From NCBI GenBank assembly GCA_043228905.1, contig JBHGNT010000013.1, forward strand, positions 9,052,001 through 9,116,000: a stretch of 64,000 nucleotides of DNA, in the 5' to 3' direction. The stretch is from Azolla caroliniana. Taxonomy: Eukaryota > Polypodiophyta. Below the pieces are notes generated by a model. It did not search any database. It worked only from the letters and a program-made list of their open reading frames with translations, and was not told where the DNA came from. The position numbers were made by a program, and so were the translations under genes. Shown one piece after another: positions 51,938 through 61,951 of the stretch (positions are counted from its first letter, which is position 1; every line of letters starts with the position of its first letter).

Positions 51938-53858
51938 TCATATATGAGATCCATCACTTCCCAGAGATATGCCTTCCCCTTCAGACCCACCCAATGAACT
52001 AGAAGAGCTTTGTGAGGTCTCATCCTCATCATCACTAGCAACCAATGCATTGTCTTCATCCAATTCCAATCCAATGTCATCGTGATTATGAGACATACTC
52101 CTTGGTGGTCTCTGTGTTGCGTTAAAAGGCACATCTGGGATCTTCTCTTTTATTATCTTCATTGTAGTCTGTTTTAGATGGCTTGTTTGGGTCAAGGAGA
52201 AGTCATACACAAGTATGTCGACATTATCAAGTGCTAGACTAGACGTGCTTGGTAGATTCTTTCTTCTTCGCTTTTTGCTTGTGCCTTCAACATCCTTAAC
52301 CATCTCTAAAGAGTACTTCCTAGTAAATGCATCTTTGGAGGAGGTATGATACGAATGAACCATAATAGACTTTACTTGATTGCCTTCATCATCCTTAATA
52401 ATTTCAATGATTTTGGCAATCCAGAAGGGATGGCCCAACTTATCACCCCTAGCTAATGTTGCAACCAACATACCAACTTGTAGCTCATGTAGATTGCCTT
52501 GCCTCCTCGCCTCTGCAACATGTGATAATCTTGGTCCCACATATATATCTCTTTGTCATGGATGAACTTGATTATTCAATTCCAGATTATCTAGTGGTTG
52601 TAAAGGAGTCGTGCTTGCCATTGATGGGCCACCGAGCGCCCATACGAATTGATTTTGTAGTGGTTAGTACCCTGTAAAGTGGTTATCTAATATTGTATGT
52701 TGATTATTAAAGAAGAAATCCCACCAATCCACATACTGATCACCAGCGTACTTTTTGGTTTGCTCAAAAAATTTCTATTTTTCCTCAATGCACCACATCC
52801 AATATATCTTTTGATCTTCAATTGAACTACCAACATCCAATCTTTTATGGTCGTCATAGGGAATTTGCTCGGCACCATAGATTATTGCATCTGGGAAATG
52901 AAATAAGAGCCTACATCCATCTTGTGGCTCCCATTGCGAACTAGATGAGTATTGTTTGGCATATAACATGGTCTGGTTGTAACCAACCACACCTTTTTGG
53001 ATGAGAAAGACGTGGCTAAAACTTATATTATGAAGCGGAGCAAGAACCTTACATCTAGTCCCATCACCATCCATATAGAAGTGCTTGAAATCATATACTT
53101 TATATAAATGTTGCACATCTGGCTTGGGGGTATAAGCATTAGTAATCAACCTTGATAGCACAGGAAGTGTGAAAGCATCGCATCTCGCTAATTTCTTGGA
53201 GAACCTACTAAACATTTGATCTATGTGATCATGTGTATGACCAACTAGCAAGAAGGTGACTTTAATCTTTTTGAAAATACCCTTGTCTACTAACATGGTT
53301 AGGTAACCAAACACAATTGAGTTCTTGTTTTCTCTCGCCGTGTTGTCAAGTTGCACATATAGTACTGGTGGGAGTAAACCTTGCCAATTCTGCAGAACTC
53401 TATGTATGACTGTAACTATAAGATTAGGGTCGTTGTGGATATTTGGATAAGTTAAGAACACTTGAGACCTTTTTGTCTGACAATACAAAAGACATCCTAC
53501 TAAGTGTATCTGCACTAGGCATTCATCTCCAATATCCTTGGGCAATCTTCGAAAATGCTGCAAACAAGTTTTCTTTTGATCCATCCCATCTATAATCAAG
53601 CACATGTATCTTTTTGGTGATTGAAGTGCTTTTTCACGATGGTGCATAGCTGTAGATCTTTCCACCGCTTGGCTTTCTCGATACTCTCTAAATAAAGTCT
53701 TAAATTTTGTTATTTCTTCATTTGTTGTCCCACTCTTTGTACGGGGCTCATCAGTGCTAAAATGACCATTAGGGGTGGATAGGTTTATATAAGGAGTTTT
53801 AGGAGAGGGTTTAGAGAAATGACAATAGGGAGTGGGGGTGTGTGCTTACGGATATGAT
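51938..53858 (-). pseudogene. DUF7869-like protein gene with three in-frame stops
   Basis: One minus-strand frame of about 640 codons. Segments in order: HFSTDEPRTKSGTTNEEITKF; LIIDGMDQKKTCLQHF; LPPVLYVQLDNTARENKNS; FLLVGHTHDHIDQMFSRFSKKL; a WEPQDGCRLLFHF region; then a tail segment VGMLVATLARGDKLGHPFWIAKIIEI...IMVHSYHTSSKDAF, like a BAH/Tudor-type reader; and an acidic Ser/Glu/Asp end. The IDGMDQ / LDN.ARENKN / GHTHDHID pattern matches the DUF7869 family as I remember it and has acidic residues placed like a DDE/RNase-H fold. Stops at about 52775 (TAG), 52676 (TAA) and 52562 (TGA) fit CAG/CAA/CGA decay. Function unknown; either a domesticated gene copy or a transposon gene. A 5' exon may lie further right. 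Confidence 0.65.
53746..53858 (-). repeat. Inverted repeat arm 1 (start of the DUF7869-like gene)
   Basis: 113 bases whose reverse complement recurs at 56106-56218 at roughly 95 percent identity, both including CTTATATAAACC and ending near GATGAGC. Confidence 0.93.
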
Positions 53859-53859
53859 T

Positions 53860-54740
53860 TGAAAAAGAGGAAGATTTGGAGAAGAAGGAAAAGGATATTA
53901 TGAGCTTTAATGTGACACGATGGAGGTTTTGGTATAAGGAAAAAGAGGTTATAATGATAAGGAGGGATAAGGAGAAAAGAGAGAGTTGGGATATGAAATG
54001 TAAAAAGAGGGGAAATATTAAAAGGGGAGTTAAGATTGAGGGAGAAATAAGGAAAATATGTGAGATGATGAGACGGGAAGGAAAGAGGAGAGAGAGAGAG
54101 AGAGAGAGAGAAATGAGTAGACATAAGGGGAGTGAGTAGATCTACGAGGATCAAGGGTGGTAAACGAGAGCAAAGTAAGAGAGAAAAAGATGGTAGAGAG
54201 AGGAGAGAGATGCATGTGTAAACTAGACAAAGTAAGAGAGAGAAAGGAAGTAGGAGAGAGGTAAGGGAGAGAGACAAGTGTGGGGAAAGAGGAAAAGAAA
54301 AAAGGGGGAAGGCTATAGATTTAGGAAGAGGATGGGGAGGGGTAGGGTAAGAAAAAGTAAAACATGGGTGAGGATAGAAAAACAAAAATAGAAAGGTGGA
54401 TAAAATAGGATAGGAAAAGATTTTTAGAGAGGGAAGGAAAAACTAAGAGAGGGAGAATAGGTTAAGTGTGAGAGAGGAAAAAAAAGGAAGAGATTTAGAG
54501 AGAGGAGGGGTGGGGGTAATGTGTTTAATTTTTAAGAAATGAGGGGGTGGGTTTAAGGGAGGGTAGGGTGGTAATAGGAAAAGGTGGGAGGAGGGGTAGA
54601 AAGGTAATTTTGAAAAAGTGAGGGGGAAGGGTAAGAGGGTAATTAAGGGTAATTTAGGAAAAGTAATTTAGGAAGGTAAGGGAGGGGGTAGGGTTGTAAA
54701 TTGACAAAGTGGGGGTGAAGTGAAAAGTTCACCAAGAATA
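53860..54740. repeat. Purine-rich low-complexity tract
   Basis: Almost wholly G and A on the plus strand, with GA runs (54090-54110) and repeated GAGGGxAAG/GGTAG motifs. Open frames on either strand here are compositional artefacts. Confidence 0.8.
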
Positions 54741-55360
54741 ATTTTAGCGCACCCAAACCATTTGATACACTTGGTGTGAGCTAGGGAGGGTTAAGGTTAG
54801 GGGTAGGGTGGTAATTAAAAAGTAAAGGAAGGGGTAGAGGTAGGAGAGAGAGAGAGGACTAGGGTTTAGCACTTGTTTCTTTTGCACCGTTCCATTGGAG
54901 GATAATACACATAGGTTCATTAAATGTCCTATAGTGTATACCATTCGCAAGTAGTTATCGGACATTTGGCAAGTTTTAACCCGTTGTTGTTTGAGACCTG
55001 AACAATGGGTTTTTTCTCAATATGTTCAAAATGGATCAAATGAAGATATGGAGATATTGTTCCTATTTTTACGTTATTGGGGTCTACAACACAATTGGAA
55101 TATGCGTAATGCTTTTATGTTTGATAATAGACATGGGGTGAAAGCCTATATAAAGAAGCTTAAAGGTATTCTCATGTGGAATTTTTGGATGTTAGAGCAT
55201 GTGAGGATCATTTCCTCAAATGCATATTTAGGTTTTTTAGTAGCATTACAGAACGTCCCTCTCCCTACATAGGCATATGATAGGTAGAGGAGACTAAGAA
55301 GTGTTGTAAGTAAGTGGATTTTACATACAATTAATATAATTGTGTGCTTTTACCCAAAAC
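54741..55360. other. Unassigned stretch with one open frame (54991-55272)
   Basis: The plus frame encodes LRPEQWVFSQYVQNG...NWNMRNAFMFDNRHGVKAYIKKL...MWNFWMLEH, less biased than its surroundings and possibly coding, but I recognise no family. It is open upstream through part of 54940-54990. It may be a decayed exon of the neighbouring system. Confidence 0.3.
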
Positions 55361-55364
55361 AAAA

Positions 55365-55365
<1 letters not shown>

Positions 55366-55408
<43 letters not shown>

Positions 55409-56105
55409 TAGGATATAAAAGTAAGAAAGTTAGAGGAAGAGAGAGAGAGAGAGTGACAAAAGAGGATATGAAAGTAAGAAAGAGAGACATAGGAAAGGAA
55501 TATTGGAAGTTGAAAGAGAGGATAAAGAAAGTAGTTTTTTTCACTTAAGATTGAATATTAAGGTGTGAATGAAAATGCTTTTCAAATCCATTATTGTTAA
55601 TGGAATTCATGATTAATGCAATTGTATGAACAATTGGATATAGTAGAGAATGAGCATTCAAGCTAAAAGTCCAATCATTTGAGGATAAAGGTGGCAACAA
55701 AAATTAACATATTATTTGGTTTAATATATTCCCTTATGTTTGCTCATTGTTTTCTATTTTGAAGTATCATCTTCTTTGACAATTCCGCATACACTAACCC
55801 TCCTAATTGTAAAAAATCACAAATTACATTTTTTACTAAATGTAAAAAATCAAGCATTCAAATGTTTACCTACTTTTCTCATGCAAGACCACTAAACCAT
55901 GAGATTCTATAGATGGTGCTTCTATGTGATCTCCAATTCTTCTCCCTCTTTCAAAGCAAGATTCATACTCCATGTGTACATTTCGTCTTATGTTGCCCTT
56001 GAGTAACTAATGCCCGCCGTAAAACTCTTCTCAGTTTGTTGGCTAGACATCATATTGTGTTTGATATGAAAGTAAGAAAGAGAGAGAGAGAGAGAGAGAG
56101 AGAAG
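55366..56105. other. AT-rich spacer with GA microsatellites
   Basis: GA tracts at 55369-55406, 55438-55454 and 56080-56103. No coding signal seen in the rest. Confidence 0.6.
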
Positions 56106-56218
56106 ATCATATCCATAAGCACACACACCCACTCCCTATTATCATTTCTCTAAACCCTCTCCTAAAACTCCTTATATAAACCTATCCACCCCTAATGGTC
56201 ATTTTAGCATTGATGAGC
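56106..56218 (+). repeat. Inverted repeat arm 2
   Basis: Reverse-complement partner of 53746-53858; sequence diverges right after GATGAGC, at the same distance on both arms. Confidence 0.93.
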
Positions 56219-56277
56219 TCGTAGTGGGCGAAACTAGTTTGCTCATGACCATATCCCCATGTAATTTCTTTTTCAAT

Positions 56278-56597
56278 TGTTACCCGTATAGGTATACGGG
56301 AGGGTTAAGTGTAATGTGGAATATGAAATGTGAATGTGTGAGTGTTAGGTGAGGTAAGTAGGTGTACCTACATCCATTCGGCTTTTTGTAAAGATCTTAT
56401 ATAAATCCTCACTCATGGGGCATGAAAATATGGAATATTGAAGTTACCCACAAACTGTGTATGTCTTGATTTTCTCTCTCTCTCTCTCTCTCATTCGTTC
56501 TCTTTGTGCATCTCATCTCTCCATCTCTCCTCTCACACTCGAACCCCCTTGGGAGGGGGGTGGAACCGATCTGGGCTCCACCCCCCACCCATAAACA
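56278..56597 (+). repeat. LTR followed by a primer-site-like sequence
   Basis: 320 bp, TGTTACCCG...CATAAACA, about 85 percent like 14745-15066 (GGGAGGGTTAAGTGTAATGTGG, CTTGGGAGGGGGGTGGA). TATATAAATCC near 56398 may be the TATA box. The following CATGGCACGCCGGGTGGGAC (56597-56616) looks like a primer-binding site, so this is a 5' LTR whose internal part is lost at the LINE. Confidence 0.75.
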
Positions 56598-56651
56598 CAT
56601 GGCACGCCGGGTGGGACAGGACCTTTCAATCCCCATTTCCCCATTTTGTAG

Positions 56652-56655
<4 letters not shown>

Positions 56656-56708
<53 letters not shown>

Positions 56709-57196
56709 ACGGCTCTCTCTTGCTCTAACGGCTCTCTCTGTCGTTGTCGTCGTCGTCGCCGTCACCGTCGCCGTCGTCTGCAGCCGTTGTCTGCAGCCGC
56801 TGCAACCGTCGCCGTCTGCTCTCTCTCTCTCTCGCTCGCTTCCTCTTCTCTCTCTGTCGCTGGCTAGTGTCATCGCCGTCACCGTCGCCATAGCTGCCGT
56901 TATCTGCGGCCGTCGCCGTCTGCCACCGTGCAGTCGTCTACCGTCTTCTGCCGTCTGCTGCCGCCGTCGGCCGTCGTTTGACGACTGCCACCGTCACCGT
57001 CGCCGTCATAGGGTGTTTTCTTCTCCGTTTTCTCTTGATGTGGTGAAGTGCCTTTTTCTCGACGAGTTCGTGGGTGGGTTCTTTTGGTGTGCTCGTCCCG
57101 TGCTACAAAATGCCGATGTGATTGCGACACACACACAAACTTGGCTAAGTCTCGAACCCATTTATTTTACCCTTTTTTTTTCTTATTGACACCACA
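56656..57196 (+). promoter_or_regulatory. Putative LINE 5' UTR: CT microsatellite and CGTCGC-rich DNA
   Basis: A (CT)n run of about 50 bases (56657-56706) leads into GC-rich trinucleotide-like DNA with many CGTCGC / GCCGTC units to 57010, then to the ORF1 start at 57197. LINE promoters lie inside the 5' UTR. The left edge of the LINE is uncertain. Confidence 0.4.
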
Positions 57197-58009
57197 ATGA
57201 CGTCTAGACGGACTAAGGAACTTAAGGATATACAAGACGAGGTTATAAGTAAGGAGGACTTTTTAGATATGTTTAATCGTTTAACAAAAATAGAGATGGA
57301 TATGAAAAAATGGGTGAAAGACACCGAAACCCACAAGAAAAAAGATAGAGAGGAAAAAGACGCCCTCAAGGCCGAAATAGAACAACTTAAAGTAGAAAAC
57401 ATCGACCTTAAAAAACAACTTAAGGACATCGAGGTATCTCGGGAAGACGGTGAAATATCCTCTATAAAGGATATAAAGGACGAAATTAAAAAAGTTAAAG
57501 AGGAGGTTAATAATAACATAGAGTTAGCTAAAACGGGTTGGGTAGATGTGGTTAAAAGAAACATTAAAAAAGAAATAAAAGATGAAAATATTGTTAACAC
57601 CACCCTTGAAGAAGAGAAAATGCGTCAGGCCCGACGCTTAAATGTACATGTCACTGGGCTCAAGGAAGGTGCATCCCCAAATGAGGACGCACAAACACTT
57701 GGGAAAATGTTAGGGTACACAGAGGCCCTACCTATCACCAAAGCATGGAGGGCCGGGCGTGACACAACTAGGAAGAGAGCCTTAGTCCTTCAATTTAAAG
57801 ACTTAGACTCTAGAATCACTTTCTTTAAGAAGAGACCAATCCTTCGAGGAATGGATGGGGACCCCATCTATCTCGATGAAGACCTCACTAAGATGCAAAT
57901 TGAGCATCGCAAGAGTTGTATGCCACGAGTTATGCAAGCTCGTAAAGAAGGCCATCGCGCCTTTTACCGAGACGGGCGAGTGATCATAAATGATCGCACT
58001 ACTAACTGA
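57197..58009 (+). CDS. LINE ORF1 protein (coiled coil plus RRM/L1-ORF1-like domain)
   Basis: 270 residues. About 1-150 are Lys/Glu/Asp-rich heptad-like coiled coil (DALKAEIEQLKVENIDLKKQLKDIE). 150-270 resemble the RNA-binding domain of L1-type ORF1p (RRLNVHVTGLKEGASPNEDAQTLGKML, KAWRAGRDTTRKRALVLQFKD, SRITFFKKRPILRG, MPRVMQARKEGHRAFYRDGR). Role in the family: trimeric RNA chaperone coating LINE RNA. It ends TGA followed by CGG, in the same frame as ORF2. Confidence 0.85.
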   Translation: MTSRRTKELKDIQDEVISKEDFLDMFNRLTKIEMDMKKWVKDTETHKKKDREEKDALKAEIEQLKVENIDLKKQLKDIEVSREDGEISSIKDIKDEIKKVKEEVNNNIELAKTGWVDVVKRNIKKEIKDENIVNTTLEEEKMRQARRLNVHVTGLKEGASPNEDAQTLGKMLGYTEALPITKAWRAGRDTTRKRALVLQFKDLDSRITFFKKRPILRGMDGDPIYLDEDLTKMQIEHRKSCMPRVMQARKEGHRAFYRDGRVIINDRTTN

Positions 58010-61000
58010 CGGCGTGTGGCCCATGTGACAAAAAATGCACTTAGGATGACCCTATGGAATTGTAATGGCGCACTCTGGGCACACCCCGGCCGCCTAGAGG
58101 AGATACTAAAGGTATCTGATATACTTTTCTTGGTAGAAACACATCAGAGCCCAAATAGAGGACTCCCACGGGTCGAAGGATTCCGTTGGGAGTCCGCTTT
58201 TAGACAAACCTCACGTCGACACACTACTAGGGGATCTGGAGGTGTCGCGATACTATTTCGTAGAGAGCTACATAATAGGATAGAAATAATGAAGATAGAC
58301 CCAGAAGCTCATTTTATGTGGGTGAAAGTCTCCACAAGCAAAGACCATGCAGTATTTTTCGCCATTTGTTACTTTCCCCCAAAAGGATCCCGTTGTAATA
58401 TTAGTGGCTTGACGAGATTAGTCGATGAAGGAATGCCACATGGGCCTTCTCCATACGAACCCCTATCGAATGACATAATCCGATATTCTTCCCAAGGAGA
58501 AGTATTTCTTGTAGGAGACTTCAATGCGAGAACCCAATCCCGACAATGCACAGTATTTCAGATTAATAGAAACCTAGAAATGGTAAATGTTGATCCTTTA
58601 GACATAGGCACCACACGTAGATCAAAGGATCAAGGTGCGGACGCCACGAGCTTTGGCCATCATCTGCTCGAACTTGGCAGTCGGCACCAAATGGTCATAT
58701 ATAATGGTTTAGCTAAGTGGCCGGGCTCGGAAGAGCTCACATGTTTCCCACATGGAGGAGGGGAAAGCATAGTTGACTATCTAATAGGGCGCCCGGAAGC
58801 TACCCACATGATTAACTCCTTCCGAGTGGCCCCATGCCCTATTGGTGCAGACCATAGCTTCTTATACTTCGAGCTAAAATGTGATATCTCTAAGGTCACC
58901 AAGTCTAGTCAACCATGCCATCACACCACAATACATTTCACACATGAGCTCTCTGACATATACTCTCAACATGTTCAGGCCCATCTCCCCTCCATTGATC
59001 CCTCTCTACCGTTAGAAAGCCTTAGTACAAAACTCACACACATCCTTCACTCCGCAGCAGCTAGCAGTTTCCCATATACAAAACACTCAAATCAAGGTAG
59101 ATCAGGATCAATGCCACAAAATAAATGGTATGACGAGGATTGTAGGGACCTACATAGACAACTTATAGTATCGCAACTCAATGGTAGTATTACCTCCACA
59201 CAAGCTCGCAAAGAAATGCGTAAGATGACACGTCGTAAGAGACGAGTGTGGGAGGCATCCCAATACTGGGAACTCTACCATATGCTCATGAGTAGCGATT
59301 GCGCCACGGCATGGAAGAGACTACGGGAGCCAAGACCACAAACACCCATCGAAGATCCCGAAACTTGGCACACATATACAAAGAGACTTTACCAAATCCC
59401 AAACCAACCACCTTTTCCAATGCCTTCCACACCCCAGCCTACCACAGGGACACTTTTCACGACCTCTAGGGTCATGAAGGTCATAAAGAAATTACAACAT
59501 AGGAAGTCCATGGACCACACAGGATTGCGAGCAGAACACATTATATATGCGAGAGAGTGCCTAGCTCCCTTGCTAACTCTAATCTTCAATCATGCCCTTG
59601 CGGAGGGTTTTCCACCACAGTGGACTATGAATACAGTGACCCCCATACATAAAGGGGGGGACCCCATGGACCCAAATACATATAGGACCATTATGATAGG
59701 CCATACCCTTGCTAAGTTATATGGTGCAGTAATGGAAGCAGAGCTTAGCGACTACATGGAGATCCTAAACCTTCGTGCACCTGAACAAGCTGGCTTTAGA
59801 CGAGCCTTCTCCACTATTGATCACATCTTCACACTTAGATGCCTAATTGACCAAACTAGGGCTCGCAAGAAGAGATTATATTGTTGTTTTGTGGACTTCC
59901 GCAAAGCCTTTGACACAGTCCCTAGAGATCGGTTGTCTGATAGACTTAAAAGCTTGAGGATACCAAATGATATGGTATGGGCCATCTACACACTATATGA
60001 ACAAGTGTCCGGGTGTGTCCGATGCCCAGGTGGCCTATCCAATCGTTTCACTAGCACTATTGGTGTAAAACAAGGTTGCCCCCTATCACCGACGCTTTTT
60101 GGGATCTACATTGATGAGATCACAGATTTTATTGCTCGTGAGGGAGGCACCGGAGTGGTCCTTGGGGATACGCAGGTTCGTATCTTGCTCTATGTGGATG
60201 ACATAGTTTTGCTCTCTAAATCCGAACACGACCTACAGAGGCACCTCAATGCCTTAGATGACTTTTGTGTACAACGAGGATTGGTAGTGAATCTAGGGAA
60301 AATGAAAGTCCTTATCTTCCACACATCGGCCCAAGTTAGAGCTAAGTGTCACCTAACTATCTCCCATAGCCCAGTCGAGGTGGTTGGATCGTACGTATAT
60401 CTCGGAGTCACTTTTAGTGCCCGCTCAGGTAAATTTTCGATGACACAGGCAGCGAAGGATAGACTCATGAGAGGACATGCATCCCTCTCACTCCTAGAGA
60501 GACAATGCCACCAAGCACACTTTCAAGAGCCACGGACTAAAGGGTGGCTCTTTGACTCATTAGTGACCCCCTCCCTCATGTATGCATCAGCGGTTTGGGC
60601 TCCAGGATTACCATCCTTCATGTGGACGCAATTAGAGAGACCATTGGTGATGATGCTATCACGCCAACTCCGAAGCAAATCGACTGTACCACATGACATT
60701 ATTAGGGCCGAGTTCACGTTACCCCCAATGCTAGTAGAGGCACTTTTTCAACTTGTAGTCTTTATTGATAGGATACATAGCCAACCACATGATAGAATAT
60801 CTCATCAAGCCTTTAAGGCCTCTCGATCATTGTATGAGTCCGGCTATACTAGCTCATGGTATGGCATGATGGTGACTTGGCTTCTTGCGAATGGTCTAGA
60901 CATTAATAACCTACCTCCCCTTAGGTACAACCACACGAGTGATAACACCTTAATCTCTCATGAGAACCGCAATAAAGTAATACGCCAAGAAATATGGCAA

Positions 61001-61423
61001 ATTTACACTCGGTGTAAATGGATCACCCCACTAGAGCCACTCCCATCTAAAATGTCGTACTATAAGAAACACTTCATGCACTTCTCTGAGTTAGGTTTTA
61101 TCACGCGGCCAAAATATCTAGATGTATTCTTACCACATGCACTAAGGGTTGCCATTGGACAACTTAGAATATCATCTCACCAACTTGAGATTGAAAATGG
61201 CCGTACTAGTGGAGTCCCTAGGGAGGAAAGGATATGTAGGTTATGTCACATAGAGATAGAGGATGAGTACCACTTTACATGCAAGTGTCCAACCTATGCC
61301 GAGATAAGGGCAAAATACCAAGACATACTTGGTCCGTCTCCCACCCTCCCCAAACTATTAGATACTCTAGATATAAAGAAATTAGGCAAATACATTCTAG
61401 AGCTAAAACAACACAGAGAATAA
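58010..61423 (+). CDS. LINE ORF2: endonuclease, reverse transcriptase, zinc knuckle
   Basis: About 1,137 codons without a stop. Apurinic-type endonuclease: LWNCNGA, LVETHQS, VGDFNART and GADHSFLYFEL (Asn, Glu, Asp, His catalytic set). Reverse transcriptase: MNTVTPIHKGGDP, EQAGFRRAFSTIDH, FVDFRKAFDTVPRDRL, GVKQGCPLSPTLFGIYIDEI, RILLYVDDIVLLSK (YVDD), GSYVYLGVTFS. End: CRLCHIEIEDEYHFTCKC zinc knuckle. No ATG lies between the ORF1 stop and 58046; the frame is joined to ORF1 by a single UGA. An ATG at 58046 is just before the endonuclease core and could be an alternative start. All catalytic residues are present, so the copy may be competent. Confidence 0.95.
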   Translation, partial: RRVAHVTKNALRMTLWNCNGALWAHPGRLEEILKVSDILFLVETHQSPNRGLPRVEGFRWESAFRQTSRRHTTRGSGGVAILFRRELHNRIEIMKIDPEAHFMWVKVSTSKDHAVFFAICYFPPKGSRCNISGLTRLVDEGMPHGPSPYEPLSNDIIRYSSQGEVFLVGDFNARTQSRQCTVFQINRNLEMVNVDPLDIGTTRRSKDQGADATSFGHHLLELGSRHQMVIYNGLAKWPGSEELTCFPHGGGESIVDYLIGRPEATHMINSFRVAPCPIGADHSFLYFELKCDISKVTKSSQPCHHTTIHFTHELSDIYSQHVQAHLPSIDPSLPLESLSTKLTHILHSAAASSFPYTKHSNQGRSGSMPQNKWYDEDCRDLHRQLIVSQLNGSITSTQARKEMRKMTRRKRRVWEASQYWELYHMLMSSDCATAWKRLREPRPQTPIEDPETWHTYTKRLYQIPNQPPFPMPSTPQPTTGTLFTTSRVMKVIKKLQHRKSMDHTGLRAEHIIYARECLAPLLTLIFNHALAEGFPPQWTMNTVTPIHKGGDPMDPNTYRTIMIGHTLAKLYGAVMEAELSDYMEILNLRAPEQAGFRRAFSTIDHIFTLRCLIDQTRARKKRLYCCFVDFRKAFDTVPRDRLSDRLKSLRIPNDMVWAIYTLYEQVSGCVRCPGGLSNRFTSTIGVKQGCPLSPTLFGIYIDEITDFIAREGGTGVVLGDTQVRILLYVDDIVLLSKSEHDLQRHLNALDDFCVQRGLVVNLGKMKVLIFHTSAQVRAKCHLTISHSPVEVVGSYVYLGVTFSARSGKFSMTQAAKDRLMRGHASLSLLERQCHQAHFQEPRTKGWLFDSLVTPSLMYASAVWAPGLPSFMWTQLERPLVMMLSRQLRSKSTVPHDIIRAEFTLPPMLVEALFQLVVFIDRIHSQPHDRISHQAFKASRSLYESGYTSSWYGMMVTWLLANGLDINNLPPLRYNHTSDNTLISHENRNKVIRQEIWQIYTRCKWITPLEPLPSKMSYYKKHFMHFSELGFITRPKYLDVFLPHALRVAIGQLRISSHQLEIENGRTSGVPREERICRLCHIEIEDEYHFTCKCPTYAEIRAKYQDILGPSPTLPKLLDTLDIKKLGKYILELKQHRE

Positions 61424-61951
61424 ATTACAAAATGTTGACAATAATGTTGCTAATGATCACGAACATGTAACAAATGCAGTTTTTCAAGAACCTGAGGAGA
61501 CAACGAATGCCGACACACTTGTACCACTCGGCCTTTCCATTGATGAGGCAGAAAACCAGAGAAGAACTAGACGTCCTCGGGTGCCGGGTTTCAAAGCAAC
61601 TCAACGTGATGTGGAAGCAATATTGAAAATAAGGGAACGTGAGCTACACCGCCTAGAAGCCATGGCTAGGGCACTCTCTACATTGGAACCCACATCAAGA
61701 CCCTTTGACCCCCCACTTCTTTTCGAGAGGCTTCGGTGGAAATAAAATTAGGCTTAGTGTATAGTCACTTTCGAGTATACTACATATTGTACACTACTAG
61801 AACTCTTTTAGTTTAAGTTCTATTTTTTTTACTTAATTTTATTTTTAGTTATGATGACTGGATAAATACTCTATTGTTGTAAACCAATTGTCTCATGGGC
61901 CAAATTTGGCCTTAGAAGACGTTAATACATCTTTCTTTCTTTCTTTCTTTC
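61424..61951 (+). other. LINE 3' UTR and (TTTC)n tail
   Basis: Conserved with 11600-12140 (reverse complement), which shows this is part of the mobile unit. The tail is TTTC repeats rather than poly(A). A short conserved open stretch (ENQRRTRRPRVPGFKATQRD, 61548-61610) may be a relic of a longer ORF2 or a third frame. Confidence 0.85.

Larger units (their letters stand above)
56650..61951 (+). mobile_element. Full-length LINE with both ORFs open
   Basis: 5' UTR, ORF1 (57197-58009), ORF2 (58010-61423), a 3' UTR of about 500 bases, and a (TTTC)n tail (61930-61951). A young truncated copy is at 11600-12308 and an old one at 18185-18330, so this family has been active. The microsatellite tail and C-terminal CCHC zinc knuckle argue against ordinary plant L1; the clade is left open. 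Confidence 0.9.

Noticed and set aside
53846-54385. 179-codon reverse-strand ORF rich in Ser, Leu, Pro and Phe
   Set aside because: Pure composition effect of a GA-rich tract; no folded-domain signature.
56273-56602. Solo LTR with target duplication
   Set aside because: Flanks TCAAT and CATGG do not match, and a primer-site-like sequence follows, so a 5' LTR of a truncated element fits better.
56438-56728. Ser/Leu-rich ORF over CT repeats
   Set aside because: LTR end plus (CT)n microsatellite.
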